From: Gemmatimonadota bacterium
GTDB taxonomy: Bacteria > Gemmatimonadota > Gemmatimonadetes > Longimicrobiales > Gaopeijiaceae
Length of the DNA stretch: 64,000 bases
Direction of reading: 5' to 3'
Assembly: GCA_022571515.1 (NCBI GenBank)
Contig: JACZXQ010000011.1
Span: 1 to 64,000 of the forward strand
Part shown: one piece after another, positions 33,011-41,396 of the stretch
How the letters are laid out: each line of letters begins with the position of its first letter
Numbering within the stretch: the first letter of the stretch is position 1
Translations under genes and position numbers: made by a program
Notes under the pieces: model-generated
The model's database searches: none
Told to the model about the DNA's origin: nothing
Seen by the model: only the letters and a program-made list of their open reading frames with translations

Positions 33011-34146
33011 GGTCATGCGTGGGCGAACCGAATGCACCCAGCGACGCCGAGCTCGATGCCGCACAGGCGGAGATGAAGCGCCTGCTCACGTTGCTGGTCG
33101 ACTCAGGGGGGTCCGATCTGCACCTTCGGGTCGGCCACCCCCCCATCCTGCGGAAGGATGGACAGCTCGTTCGTGAGGACGGTCCCGCCATCGAGGAGCC
33201 ACAACTCCGGGCGATGTTGAGAAGCACCATGCCGCTCCAGGCGTCCTCGACCTTCGAGGAGACCGGCGACCTGGACTACGCCTACGAGTTGGTGGACGTG
33301 GCGCGCTTCCGCTGTAACGCGGCAGTGGACCGGCAAGGCCCCATGGGTGTGTTTCGAGTCATCCCACACCAGATCCCGAGTTGTGATGAGCTCGAACTCA
33401 GCGCGGCGATCCGGAATCTTTGTTACCTCACCAAAGGCCTGGTGGTCGTCACGGGTCCTACGGGCTCAGGGAAGTCGACGACTCTCGCGGCCATGGTCGA
33501 CCTCATGAACCAGGAGAGATCACACCATATCCTGACCATTGAAGATCCCATCGAGTTCGTGCACGAGAGCAAGGGATGTCTGGTCACCCACCGGCAGGTG
33601 GGGATGCATACGCGTTCGTTCAGGTCGGGCCTACGGGCCGCTTTGCGTGAAGATCCCGACATCGTCCTGATCGGCGAAATGCGCGACCTCGAGACCGTCG
33701 AGATTGCGCTGCAGACCGCGGAGACGGGGCATCTCGTCTTCGGCACCTTACACACGTCGACCGCCCCGTCGACGATCGACCGGATTATCGATCAATTCCC
33801 GGCCGACCGGCAGGCGCAGATCCGCGTCATGTTATCCGAGTCCCTGCGCGGCGTGATTGCACAAGTCCTGTGCAAGAAGATCGGGGGTGGCCGCATAGCG
33901 GCGCGTGAGATTCTTCTCACGACCCGAGCGGTCAGCAACCTGATCCGTGAGGGTAAGACCTTCCAGCTGCCGTCGATTATCGAGACCGGCGGCGATCGTG
34001 GCATGGTGACGCTGAACGATTCGCTGCTGGACCTGGTTCACAGGGAATTGATCGAGCCCAAAGAAGCCTACATGAAGTCTAGTGACAGGGAGCCGCTCGC
34101 CTCAGCGCTCATCGCGCAGGGGTACGAGCTTCCATTTCTGGCCTAG
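33007..34146 (+). CDS. PilT-like twitching/retraction ATPase (first copy)
   Basis: This 379-residue hexameric secretion-type ATPase has the N-terminal domain SGGSDLHLRVGHPPILRKDG and the core with Walker A VVVTGPTGSGKSTTLAAMVD. The Asp-box LTIEDPIEFVHESKGCLVTH follows, then Walker B DPDIVLIGEMRDLETVEIAL and the His-box GHLVFGTLHTSTAPSTIDRI. PilT powers retraction of type IV pili. This copy lacks part of the usual C-terminal AIRNLI motif spacing and sits with a hypothetical gene instead of other pil genes, so it may serve a specialised pilus. A more canonical copy is at 61735-62817. Confidence 0.88.
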   Translation: MRSCVGEPNAPSDAELDAAQAEMKRLLTLLVDSGGSDLHLRVGHPPILRKDGQLVREDGPAIEEPQLRAMLRSTMPLQASSTFEETGDLDYAYELVDVARFRCNAAVDRQGPMGVFRVIPHQIPSCDELELSAAIRNLCYLTKGLVVVTGPTGSGKSTTLAAMVDLMNQERSHHILTIEDPIEFVHESKGCLVTHRQVGMHTRSFRSGLRAALREDPDIVLIGEMRDLETVEIALQTAETGHLVFGTLHTSTAPSTIDRIIDQFPADRQAQIRVMLSESLRGVIAQVLCKKIGGGRIAAREILLTTRAVSNLIREGKTFQLPSIIETGGDRGMVTLNDSLLDLVHRELIEPKEAYMKSSDREPLASALIAQGYELPFLA

Positions 34147-34204
34147 CCTGAGAACGCCTCACACGCCCGAGACCGACGACCTGAACCCGAGCAAAGGGAG
34201 TACC

Positions 34205-35248
34205 ATGCGCTATCATGCGGCGATTCTGACCGTGCTCGCCCTGCCCTTGGTGGCTTCACAACCGATCGCCGCCCAGGAAGACTCGGCGAAGTTGGAGGAG
34301 TGGACCGTGCCATGGGAGGAAAGCAGGCCTCGCGATCCGTTCCGTGGACCGGACGGCAAGGTGTGGTTCGTGGGACAGCGATCGCATTACGCGGCCTATC
34401 TGGATCCGGAGACCGGGGAGTTCAAGAAGTACGACCTGGAGGACGGGACCGGCCCGCACAACCTGATCGTCGACGACGACGGCATGGTGTGGTACTCGGG
34501 AAACCGGGCGACCCACATCGGGAGACTCGACCCTGAAACGGGAGAGATCGAGCAATTCCGCCTGCCCGATGAAGCCGCTCGGGATCCGCACACGCTCGTG
34601 TTCGACGCGCAGGGTGACATCTGGTTCACAGTCCAGTTCGGCAACTTCATCGGGAAGTTCTGGAGGGAGACCGGGGAGGTGAAGCTCATCCCCGCGCCCC
34701 AAGCGCAGACGCGCCAAGGACTCGGCACCAGCCGTCCCTACGGGATCAAGATGGATTCGCAGGACCGTCCCTGGATCGTCCTGTTCAATACCAACAAGAT
34801 CGCGATGGTCGATCCTTCGACGATGCAGCTCACCACGTTCGACCTTCCCGATGAGCGCTCCAGGCCGCGGCGGCTCGTGATCGACTCCGAGGACAGGATC
34901 TGGTACGTCGACTACAGACTTGGCCGGCTCGGCCGGCTCAATCCTGAAACGGGCGACGTGAAGGAGTGGGACAACCCAAGTGGGTCCGACTCGCGTCCAT
35001 ACGCCGTGGCGATCGACGCGGATGACCGGATATGGTTCGTCGAGACGGGCGTGAGGCCGAACAAGTTCGTGGGCTTCGATCCCCGCACGGAGAACTTCTT
35101 CAGCATCGTCGAGGTAGACAGTGGCGGCGGATCGATCCGCCACATGTTCTACGACCGCGACGAGAACGTGATTTGGTTCGGAACCGACACAAATACGATC
35201 GGCCGTGCGACCCTGCCGCCGCTCAAGCGACGAACGGCCACTCAGTAA
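34205..35248 (+). CDS. exported Vgb/SMP-30-like beta-propeller lyase-type protein
   Basis: This 347-residue protein has a signal peptide (AILTVLALPLVASQPIAAQ). A seven-bladed propeller follows, of repeats like GPDGKVWFVGQ, DDDGMVWYSGN, DAQGDIWFTVQFGNFIGKF, DSEDRIWYVDY and DADDRIWFVETG, each followed by a DPETGE-type strand. This is the virginiamycin B lyase/NHL-like family pattern. Most relatives are of unknown substrate, so antibiotic lyase activity should not be assumed. AAGGGAG stands before the ATG. The next gene, an FKBP lipoprotein, begins 31 bases downstream. Confidence 0.82.
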   Translation: MRYHAAILTVLALPLVASQPIAAQEDSAKLEEWTVPWEESRPRDPFRGPDGKVWFVGQRSHYAAYLDPETGEFKKYDLEDGTGPHNLIVDDDGMVWYSGNRATHIGRLDPETGEIEQFRLPDEAARDPHTLVFDAQGDIWFTVQFGNFIGKFWRETGEVKLIPAPQAQTRQGLGTSRPYGIKMDSQDRPWIVLFNTNKIAMVDPSTMQLTTFDLPDERSRPRRLVIDSEDRIWYVDYRLGRLGRLNPETGDVKEWDNPSGSDSRPYAVAIDADDRIWFVETGVRPNKFVGFDPRTENFFSIVEVDSGGGSIRHMFYDRDENVIWFGTDTNTIGRATLPPLKRRTATQ

Positions 35249-35279
35249 AACCGACTCCTACTTACTTGAGGACCAGGAC

Positions 35280-35987
35280 ATGCACCTTAGTTTTCGCTGG
35301 ACTGCCCTGATCGCCGGGCTCGCGCTTGCCGGCTGCCAGGCCTCCGGCCCGAGCGCCGCAAACGCCTCCCTGGAATCCGACGACGAGATCATCAGCTACG
35401 CCTTTGGGCGTCAGATCGCCGACCAGCTCAGCGTCTGGGAGAGTCACCTCGACATGTCCGCCCTCTTGGCCGGTTTGGAGGATGGATTCGAGGAGGTCGA
35501 TTCGCGCATCGACGACAACGTGCTCCAAGATGCCAGGGACCGGGTGGGAGAGCTCGTCCGGGAGGAGCAGGCTCGTCTCACGGCGGAGACCGCCGCCATG
35601 AACCTCGAAGAGGGCGCCGCGTTTCTGGCGGAGAACGCGACAAAGGAAGGTGTGGTCACGCTGGACAGCGGACTGCAGTACGAGATCATCACCGAGGGTG
35701 ACGGTCCACGCCCGACCCTGGAAGACCAGGTCCGCGTCCATTACAAAGGCACGCTCATCGACGGCACCGAGTTCGACAGTTCGTATCAGCGGGGCCAACC
35801 CGCCACGTTCGCCGTCACCGGGGTGATTGCCGGGTTCACCGAGGCACTCATGTTCATGGGTGTAGGAAGCCACTACCGCTTCTTCATACCGAGCGACCTC
35901 GCCTACGGAGAGGCGGGGAGAGGTGGCCGCCCGATCGGACCCAACACCGTGTTGATATTCGAGATGGAGCTGCTCGAGATCCTTTGA
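35280..35987 (+). CDS. FKBP-type peptidyl-prolyl isomerase lipoprotein (Mip-like)
   Basis: This 235-residue enzyme of the periplasm or outer membrane starts with a lipoprotein signal (LIAGLALAGC). An FKBP N-terminal dimerisation helix region follows (DEIISYAFGRQIADQL, then a long helix ending AFLAENATKEGV). The FKBP domain is at about 127-235 (VRVHYKGTLIDGTEFDSSYQ, VIAGFTEALMFMGVGSHYRF, FIPSDLAYGE, PNTVLIFEMELLEI). It speeds proline isomerisation in exported proteins. All core residues of the active site (Y, F, D, W-equivalent) are plausible, with Phe in place of the usual Trp in VIAGF. Confidence 0.9.
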   Translation: MHLSFRWTALIAGLALAGCQASGPSAANASLESDDEIISYAFGRQIADQLSVWESHLDMSALLAGLEDGFEEVDSRIDDNVLQDARDRVGELVREEQARLTAETAAMNLEEGAAFLAENATKEGVVTLDSGLQYEIITEGDGPRPTLEDQVRVHYKGTLIDGTEFDSSYQRGQPATFAVTGVIAGFTEALMFMGVGSHYRFFIPSDLAYGEAGRGGRPIGPNTVLIFEMELLEIL

Positions 35988-35997
35988 GGGTGGTGTC

Positions 35998-36618
35998 CTA
36001 GGCGGGTGCTCGCGCGGTGATGGTCTTTACGACGTCGAGGTAGATGTTACGCACCTCGATGATCGAGAAGCCGGCGCGCTCGACGTTCCGCACCGTGGCG
36101 CGGTTCAGGTCGGGGCCCAGCCGGCTGGCGATGGGCGTCATGGCGTGCAGCATGAGGTTGAACGGGAACCAACGGCTGCCCGTGTGCTCGAACATGCGGA
36201 TCTCACCTCCCGGCACTAGCACCCGCCGGAGTTGCTCCAAGCCTGCCACTGGGTCGGGGACCGAGCAGAATGTGCACGACGTGTAGACCTGATCGAAGCT
36301 CGCGTCTTGGAAGGGCATGTCGTGCACATCCATCTCCCTGAGCTCGAGGCGCCCCGAGTAGGCCTCGGCCTTGATGCGCGCCCGTTCCAGCATCTTTGGG
36401 CTGATGTCGATCCCGATGATGTCCTGATCCGGCGGAAAGAACTGGAAGTCGAGGCCGGTCCCGACGGCCAGGAATAGGATCCTCCCTCGCATCGCGGAGA
36501 AGAGTTCGCGCTTGAAGGGAGCCCAGCGCTTCTCAGGCCCCTGCCCACCCATGAAGTCGAGCGTGGCGGACGCGGCATCCCACTTGGCCCGGGTCTCATT
36601 GCGGATCGCCTCATCCAT
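35998..36618 (-). CDS. class I SAM-dependent methyltransferase
   Basis: This 206-residue cytosolic methyltransferase has motif I as ILFLAVGTGLDFQFFP, the acidic loop IIGIDISPKMLERARIKAEA, motif II MDVHDMPFQDASFDQVYTSC and motif III RRVLVPGGEIRMFEHTGSRW. This resembles UbiE/phospholipid N-methyltransferase-like proteins, including the late MLHAMTPIASRLGPDLNR segment. Small molecules or lipids are likely targets. It overlaps the small membrane protein gene upstream by eight bases, in the same operon. Confidence 0.82.
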   Translation of the reverse strand: MDEAIRNETRAKWDAASATLDFMGGQGPEKRWAPFKRELFSAMRGRILFLAVGTGLDFQFFPPDQDIIGIDISPKMLERARIKAEAYSGRLELREMDVHDMPFQDASFDQVYTSCTFCSVPDPVAGLEQLRRVLVPGGEIRMFEHTGSRWFPFNLMLHAMTPIASRLGPDLNRATVRNVERAGFSIIEVRNIYLDVVKTITARAPA

Positions 36619-36994
36619 GATAAGGCCGCCGTGTGAGGTGGGCGTTCAATGCGTAGCTGAAGATCATGACTCCGAGGCCGATCAAGGCTCCGGTGGAGGC
36701 AGCCTGCCCCAAGCTCACATCCGCTCGGGCGGCCGTCATGCCGACCCACATCCCGGCGAGCACCCCGGCCAGCGTAGCCGGCAGCATCACCTCCATTGCG
36801 CCGAACAGGATCTGAAGGAGGGTGAGCCCCAGCACGAGTCCGACCAGCATTCCCATGACCATGCCGACCGCCATGCCGAGCGTGGCGTGCCATCCCGGTC
36901 CGATGGCCATGGCGGCGAGGAGACCGACCACGGCGCCGGTGCCGGCACTGGCAATGAGATCGCCAAGAACGAAGTAGGGGCGCCGCTCGATCAC
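36611..36994 (-). CDS. multi-pass membrane protein
   Basis: This 127-residue protein has four to five glycine-rich hydrophobic helices (GTGAVVGLLAAMAIGPG, LGMAVGMVMGMLVGLVLGL, LPATLAGVLAGMWVGM, STGALIGLGVMIFSYAL). It lies between the NorB-like gene and the methyltransferase gene and overlaps the latter by eight bases, so all are likely co-transcribed. No family recognised. Confidence 0.65.
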   Translation of the reverse strand: MIERRPYFVLGDLIASAGTGAVVGLLAAMAIGPGWHATLGMAVGMVMGMLVGLVLGLTLLQILFGAMEVMLPATLAGVLAGMWVGMTAARADVSLGQAASTGALIGLGVMIFSYALNAHLTRRPYHG

Positions 36995-37013
36995 GCGACG
37001 GTCGGGTCCATGC

Positions 37014-38471
37014 TCAGTCCGTTCCTGCCGGAGTCGTCATGTCGCGCGGAAGGGGTCGGAACGCCAGCGGCATCAACGTAAACAGGAGCAGGCCGAAGAA
37101 CGCGACGGCCAGCGCCCCCGTCGCGGCGAAGACAGGCCCACTGGTCGCACCCAGCCAGGCCGGCGGCACGTAGGTCTCGCCAGGGGCGAACCCCATACGC
37201 GTCACCCCGGTCACGACTCCGGCAACGTGCAACCACAACACCAAAGCCGCGACCGAGAGGTTGAGACCGATCACCGTCCACCTCATGGCTTCGCAGTGCA
37301 GCGGCTCGTCGGAGCCCTCGCCGCCGATGGCGCACAGGTGCTCGCCGATGATCCAGATGCATGCGCCCAACAGGATCATGGTGTCGATCCCTATCGTCGC
37401 ACCCATGGCGTGCCCCGTGACCACATAGGTCCCGTGGATCACCGCGTTCAGCGGCGGAATCGAGATGAACACGGCCGTAGCCAGGATCGCCACCGTCCAC
37501 CACTTGGCCGCTGCGAAGCTGCCTCGCGTGGCGCAGAACGGGCGGTCCTCCACGGTGCTGACGAGCCTCCAGAGATCCCAAACGGCTTTCGTGAGCACGA
37601 TGATCTCCATCATGCTCACTACGAAGGAGATCCACTTCACCAGCTCGCTCTGGGGAAGGTGATAGCTGTGGTGGGCGAAGTTGGTGAACGAGTTGAGAAG
37701 CCCTACACCGAATAAGGCGTACGCCGTCCTCGAATGGCCGTATCTCGGGTCTCCTGATATCCGCTCACCGATATAGATGATGGACCCGTAAACGAAGAGG
37801 TTGAAGCTCCCCACCAGAGTCCCCGTAGCCTTCCACTGAATCCGGAGGTCGTGCACGGGGTCGGCGAAGATGCCCGAGAGCAGATAGGCGTGCTGCTCGA
37901 GGAACGTGTAGATGAAGAACAACATCCCCACGCCCCACATGGTCACGTAGATCGGACGTGTCCAGAACCCGCGCGCTACGATGCGGAAGAAGTTCCAGGC
38001 GTAACAGATCCAGCCCAGCAGGATCAGCGTCGAGAAGATCGGATGGAATCCCACGTACTCCCGCCCCGAGCCCACCCCCAGCAAGAGCGTCACCAAAATG
38101 CCCGCCCCGGCGGCCGCCCAAGAAAGCACCTGAATCCAGAGTCTCCTGCGGTCGCCCTGCGTGATGGGGCCGGCTTGGTCTTGGAGGTAGCGGTGAACGA
38201 CCGCGACCCCACCGAGAAAAATCCACGCCGACGCGAACGTCGTGTGGATCGGCCGAAGCTGCCTCAGATCGAGTCCCAACGACTGGAACGCCGGCGCGAG
38301 GCTCGGCACAGAATAGAGCGCGCCCAGCAGTCCCCCTACCAACGTCACAGCCAACGCAACGAGCCCGCCCCGGATGAACGTGAGCGTCGCGAACTTGCGC
38401 GTCGGATCGCCGTCCGCGAAAAGCTTTTGTGAGGTCACCGCGCTCAGAGCGGCGTCGGTCACACCGCTCAT
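37014..38471 (-). CDS. NorB-like heme-copper oxidase superfamily subunit I
   Basis: This 485-residue inner-membrane protein has about 12 helices. It starts in a TGATG overlap with the cytochrome c gene, as norC-norB pairs do. IHTTFASAW carries the helix-II heme ligand. HHSYHLP matches the paired FeB His of nitric oxide reductases, and the Glu in SMMEIIVL aligns with the NOR-specific Glu. HGTYVVTGHAMGATIGIDTM aligns with helix X, with His for heme b3 but Met where low-spin heme His is expected. By spacing from HHSYHLP, the third FeB His and nearby Glu (VHLWVEG in cNOR) fall in WKATGTLVG and are absent. So it is NorB-related with an altered metal site. NO reduction is not assured. Confidence 0.75.
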   Translation of the reverse strand: MSGVTDAALSAVTSQKLFADGDPTRKFATLTFIRGGLVALAVTLVGGLLGALYSVPSLAPAFQSLGLDLRQLRPIHTTFASAWIFLGGVAVVHRYLQDQAGPITQGDRRRLWIQVLSWAAAGAGILVTLLLGVGSGREYVGFHPIFSTLILLGWICYAWNFFRIVARGFWTRPIYVTMWGVGMLFFIYTFLEQHAYLLSGIFADPVHDLRIQWKATGTLVGSFNLFVYGSIIYIGERISGDPRYGHSRTAYALFGVGLLNSFTNFAHHSYHLPQSELVKWISFVVSMMEIIVLTKAVWDLWRLVSTVEDRPFCATRGSFAAAKWWTVAILATAVFISIPPLNAVIHGTYVVTGHAMGATIGIDTMILLGACIWIIGEHLCAIGGEGSDEPLHCEAMRWTVIGLNLSVAALVLWLHVAGVVTGVTRMGFAPGETYVPPAWLGATSGPVFAATGALAVAFFGLLLFTLMPLAFRPLPRDMTTPAGTD

Positions 38472-39232
38472 CAGAACTCCCACCACGGTATCGCCGACCA
38501 GTCGACCGCTCGCTGACCCGGCGCGTCGAGCACCGCGGCCAGCCCGGCGCGGTGCTCGCCCAGCCAGCGAATGAACGCGCTCACGGCGGCCAGGTCCTCC
38601 GCACCGAGCGGGGGGGTCGGAGCCACCATGATCGTGCCGGGCCTGCCGTTCACGAGAACGCCCCTGAACTCCTCTTCCGACAGGGCGGTCAGCGAGAGAT
38701 CAGGGGCGCCAACGGCAGACGTCCTGAGCGGCATGTGACACCCTGTACAGGAACGTTCTTGGAACGCCAGGTAGCCGTCCGCCACGTCGGAGGGCACATC
38801 CCCCACCACCCCATCCATCACATCCGCGAACCGGCCCCAAGGGCCCCCGGCCTCGGATCGGGCTCCAAGCCGGAGCTGTCCGCGGCCCAGGTCCGGTCGG
38901 TCTAATTCTTTGAGGTATGCCGCCACGTGGGCGACCTGCTCATCGGTAAACCCAAGCGCCGGCATCTGCCCACTTCCTTCTCTGAGCAAGAGGCCCAAGC
39001 GGGCGTTGTCGACGCGACTCGACGCATTGGTGAGGTCGGGACCCAGAAAGCCCCCCTGCCCATAGACCTGGTGACAGACCTGGCATGCGTTGGCATGCCA
39101 AAGCTCCCTGCCCGCCAAGGCGTCCGCCGACAGGGGCTCCTGGCGCTCGTCGGAGTACACCAGCGCGGTCTGCACCACGAACGCCGCCACCAGAACGGTC
39201 ATCATCGTCTTCTTGATGGTGGCGTCAACCAT
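38471..39232 (-). CDS. NorC-like membrane-anchored di-heme cytochrome c
   Basis: This 253-residue protein has an N-terminal membrane anchor (MTVLVAAFVVQTALVYSDE). The first cytochrome c domain has CQVCH (50-54), then QVYGQGGFLGPDLTNASSR (the NorC-type GPDLTN motif), with a Met ligand in QMPALGFT. A second domain has CTGCH (162-166) and a late PGTIMVAPTPPLG segment. It passes electrons to the NorB-like subunit encoded directly downstream. NorC normally carries one heme; the second c domain is an addition seen in some environmental lineages. Faces the periplasm. Confidence 0.85.
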   Translation of the reverse strand: MVDATIKKTMMTVLVAAFVVQTALVYSDERQEPLSADALAGRELWHANACQVCHQVYGQGGFLGPDLTNASSRVDNARLGLLLREGSGQMPALGFTDEQVAHVAAYLKELDRPDLGRGQLRLGARSEAGGPWGRFADVMDGVVGDVPSDVADGYLAFQERSCTGCHMPLRTSAVGAPDLSLTALSEEEFRGVLVNGRPGTIMVAPTPPLGAEDLAAVSAFIRWLGEHRAGLAAVLDAPGQRAVDWSAIPWWEF

Positions 39233-39332
39233 GGTCCGTCAGCACACTCCTACAAGGGTTCGGGCGTGTTCTTATGGAGATCCTTCCTGCGACGGCGGAA
39301 ACGACAGTATAACGCTGGGGGACCCCCCGACG

Positions 39333-40310
39333 TCAAAGCGACAACAGCCTCGCTGCGTTCTTGCCCAGGACCTTGGCTTCATCCTCCGCCGACAGGCCCA
39401 ACGCGGCGATCGTGGACTTCATCTTGTCCAGGCTCCCGATCATGTGCGGATAGTCGCTTCCGGCGACGATCTGGTCGACTCCTGCGAAGTCGACCGCAAG
39501 CCTCAAGGCCTTCGGGTCGAAGTTGACCGTGTCGTAGTAGAACCTCTTCAGATACTCCGAGGGCAGCCCGGAAATCCGCTCTCTACAGCGGGGGAAGGCC
39601 TCGTAGCCACGGTCGAGACGCTCCGCCAGGAACGGGATCGCACCTCCCGTGTGGCACAGGACCCAGCGGATGTTCGGGTAACGCTCCGGCACGCCGGCGT
39701 ACACGAGGTGGGCCGTGGCGAGCGTCGTATCGAAGAGGAAACCCACCAACGGCATCAGCATGTAGTCCTCCATCGCCTCCACCCCGAGCGGGTATGTGGG
39801 GTGGATGTAGAACACCACACCATGGTGGTCAGCTCGCTCGTAGAGTGGCTCGAAACGCTCGTCGGCCAACGGCACGCCGCTCGCGTTGCTCAGAAGCATG
39901 AAGCCCTTGAAGCCCAACTCGATCACGCCACGCTCGAGTTCACGCACGGCGGCCTCGGGGTTGTTGAGAGGGAGGTGCCCGAGGGTGGTGAACCGCTCCG
40001 GCCACTCGTCGCGTCCGGCGGCGAGCCCGTCGTTGACGATCGAAGCGAGCTCGGCCGCCCGCGCGGGAGTCTCGATGCTCGTGCCCGGTGCCGTGAACGT
40101 GATCACCTGCATATCGACTCCCGCCTCCTCCAGCACCTGAGCCCGATGCGCGAGGTCGCGGTGCCCCGGAACCAAGACGTTGTAGTCGCCGGGAGAATGG
40201 AGGACGGGATTCCCGGCGTCGTCCTCGGTGATCCGGAAATTGCTGGGCCCCTCGCGGATCGCGTCCAGGAAGAGTGGCGGAAAGTAGTGATTGTGGAAGT
40301 CGATGATCAC
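39333..40310 (-). CDS. ACMSD-type amidohydrolase/decarboxylase
   Basis: This 325-residue TIM-barrel metal enzyme has a start GTG leading to VIIDFHNHYFPPLFLDAI (HxH metal motif). VPGHRDLAHRAQVLEEAGVD, VFYIHPTYPLG (His ligand), WVLCHTGGAIPFLAERLD (His) and IVAGSDYPHM (catalytic Asp) follow. This is the Amidohydro_2 pattern of 2-amino-3-carboxymuconate semialdehyde decarboxylases and resorcylate-type decarboxylases, which release CO2 from aromatic or ring-cleavage acids. The frame is open upstream into the remains of another gene, so the start is a judgement. AAGGACC lies just before this GTG. Confidence 0.82.
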   Translation of the reverse strand: MIIDFHNHYFPPLFLDAIREGPSNFRITEDDAGNPVLHSPGDYNVLVPGHRDLAHRAQVLEEAGVDMQVITFTAPGTSIETPARAAELASIVNDGLAAGRDEWPERFTTLGHLPLNNPEAAVRELERGVIELGFKGFMLLSNASGVPLADERFEPLYERADHHGVVFYIHPTYPLGVEAMEDYMLMPLVGFLFDTTLATAHLVYAGVPERYPNIRWVLCHTGGAIPFLAERLDRGYEAFPRCRERISGLPSEYLKRFYYDTVNFDPKALRLAVDFAGVDQIVAGSDYPHMIGSLDKMKSTIAALGLSAEDEAKVLGKNAARLLSL

Positions 40311-40389
40311 TCTGGAGGTCCTTGCGAGTAGGTGTGCCGTCCTGCCGAACCCGGTGAAGGTACAGCGGGACGGGCCCTGCCGCTCGCCG

Positions 40390-40978
40390 CCCTCCAATGC
40401 CACCTTGGAGTCGTCATAGTACTCGAACCAGGGTAGCCCAGCGCTGGTGTACTCAACCGCCGTCGGAGGCGTTGTGGGAGGTTCCTCCTTGGTAACGCTT
40501 CGCCACACGAGTGAGTTGGTGAGGTGCACGAAGCAGCGGCTGAACGGTTCCGTCTTCCAGTCCTTGAAGTCGTGGTGGTCGGCGCAGATCTCCTGCTCCA
40601 TCATGCCGCCGGGGGCGAGGCCCATGTCGGGTGCGGCACTCCCCGGAGCACCCGCGCACTCCAGCATGTTCTCCTCAAGAGCCTGGTACATCACCCCCGC
40701 CCCACGGCGCTCGGCCGCCCGCATCCGCTCGAAAGCCTCGGGCTTGATGGGGTACGCCACGATCTGGATGCCCCGTGCTCCGCCGCCCCGGTGAGCTGTT
40801 CCTCCGCCGAGTACCCGCTGCCCAGGGGCATGGCGACGAACTGGCGGATGTGTCCCTTGTCGACGCAGTAGCCGTCCAGCCAGGGCTGCCCCGGCACGAC
40901 GACATAGTCCTGCGTGTCGTGGTTGAGTCCATCACGGCTCAGCCACTTGTCGGGCACGCCGGAAGCGAAGTCGTCCAC
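40390..40978 (-). pseudogene. conserved hypothetical gene broken by a one-base frameshift in a G run
   Basis: The minus strand from a GTG at 40978 encodes DDFASGVPDKWLSRDGLNHD, then VVVPGQPWLDGYCVDKGHIR and QFVAMPLGSGYSAEEQLTGA up to AAEHG. The frame then becomes nonsense, while the neighbouring phase continues smoothly as GIQIVAYPIKPEAFERMRAA, later DWKTEPFSRCFVHLTNSLVW. I recall similar unnamed proteins that contain both parts joined as AEHGG(I/V)QI. One missing G in the GGGG at 40771-40774 explains the break. It directly follows the XRE regulator gene, in an operon-like position. It may be a true pseudogene or a homopolymer sequencing error. The end near 40390 is unclear, as the frame runs on into the amidohydrolase. 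Confidence 0.65.
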
Positions 40979-40987
40979 CTGGGCGAC

Positions 40988-41341
40988 CTACCAGTCGCCG
41001 TCCCGTATTTCTCTGACCAGCCGCAGAACGGCGTGGTCCGGCATATCCTTCAGCTCACGAATCAACTCTGCGAACAGCTGCGGCCGCGTGCGAATGGCAG
41101 CCTGGAGATCGCTCGACACCTTGCCGGCCATCGCCAGCAGTGCGTCGGGGTCCAGCCCCAACTCCTTGGCCAGCTTGACGATCGTCGTCTCCGAAGGCGG
41201 TGCGACCTCTTCCCTCTCGACCTTGCTCAAATAGGACGGCTGCACCCCGATGCGTTCGGCCACTTGCCGCACCGAGAAAGACCGGTCGGTCCGTCGCAGC
41301 TCTTCCCTGCACTCTCTCAGGAGTGCGCCGAAATTCGTCAT
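40988..41341 (-). CDS. XRE-family HTH regulator
   Basis: This 117-residue DNA-binding protein has a Cro/CI-type HTH at about 8-70 (FSVRQVAERIGVQPSYLSKV, EREEVAPPSETTIVKLAKEL, GLDPDALLAMAGKVS). A helical tail follows, ending LRLVREIRDGDW. The ATG has no Shine-Dalgarno; instead an AT-rich inverted repeat (GTGTACT/AGTACAC) ends within three to thirty bases of it, so the message may be leaderless and self-repressed. The next gene in the same direction is the frameshifted hypothetical gene, probably its operon partner. Confidence 0.82.
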   Translation of the reverse strand: MTNFGALLRECREELRRTDRSFSVRQVAERIGVQPSYLSKVEREEVAPPSETTIVKLAKELGLDPDALLAMAGKVSSDLQAAIRTRPQLFAELIRELKDMPDHAVLRLVREIRDGDW

Positions 41342-41343
41342 GT

Positions 41344-41368
41344 GTGTACTGTATACTACTTAGTACAC
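41344..41368. promoter_or_regulatory. inverted-repeat operator/promoter of the XRE gene
   Basis: GTGTACT (41344-41350) and AGTACAC (41362-41368) are perfect inverted repeats separated by 11 bases that contain GTATAC. The block is AT-rich and abuts the XRE start codon on the minus strand. XRE regulators often bind such sites to repress themselves. A -10-like TATAC lies within it. Confidence 0.5.
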
Positions 41369-41396
41369 GTCGTCAAGCCACAAGAACCGCCTTGGA

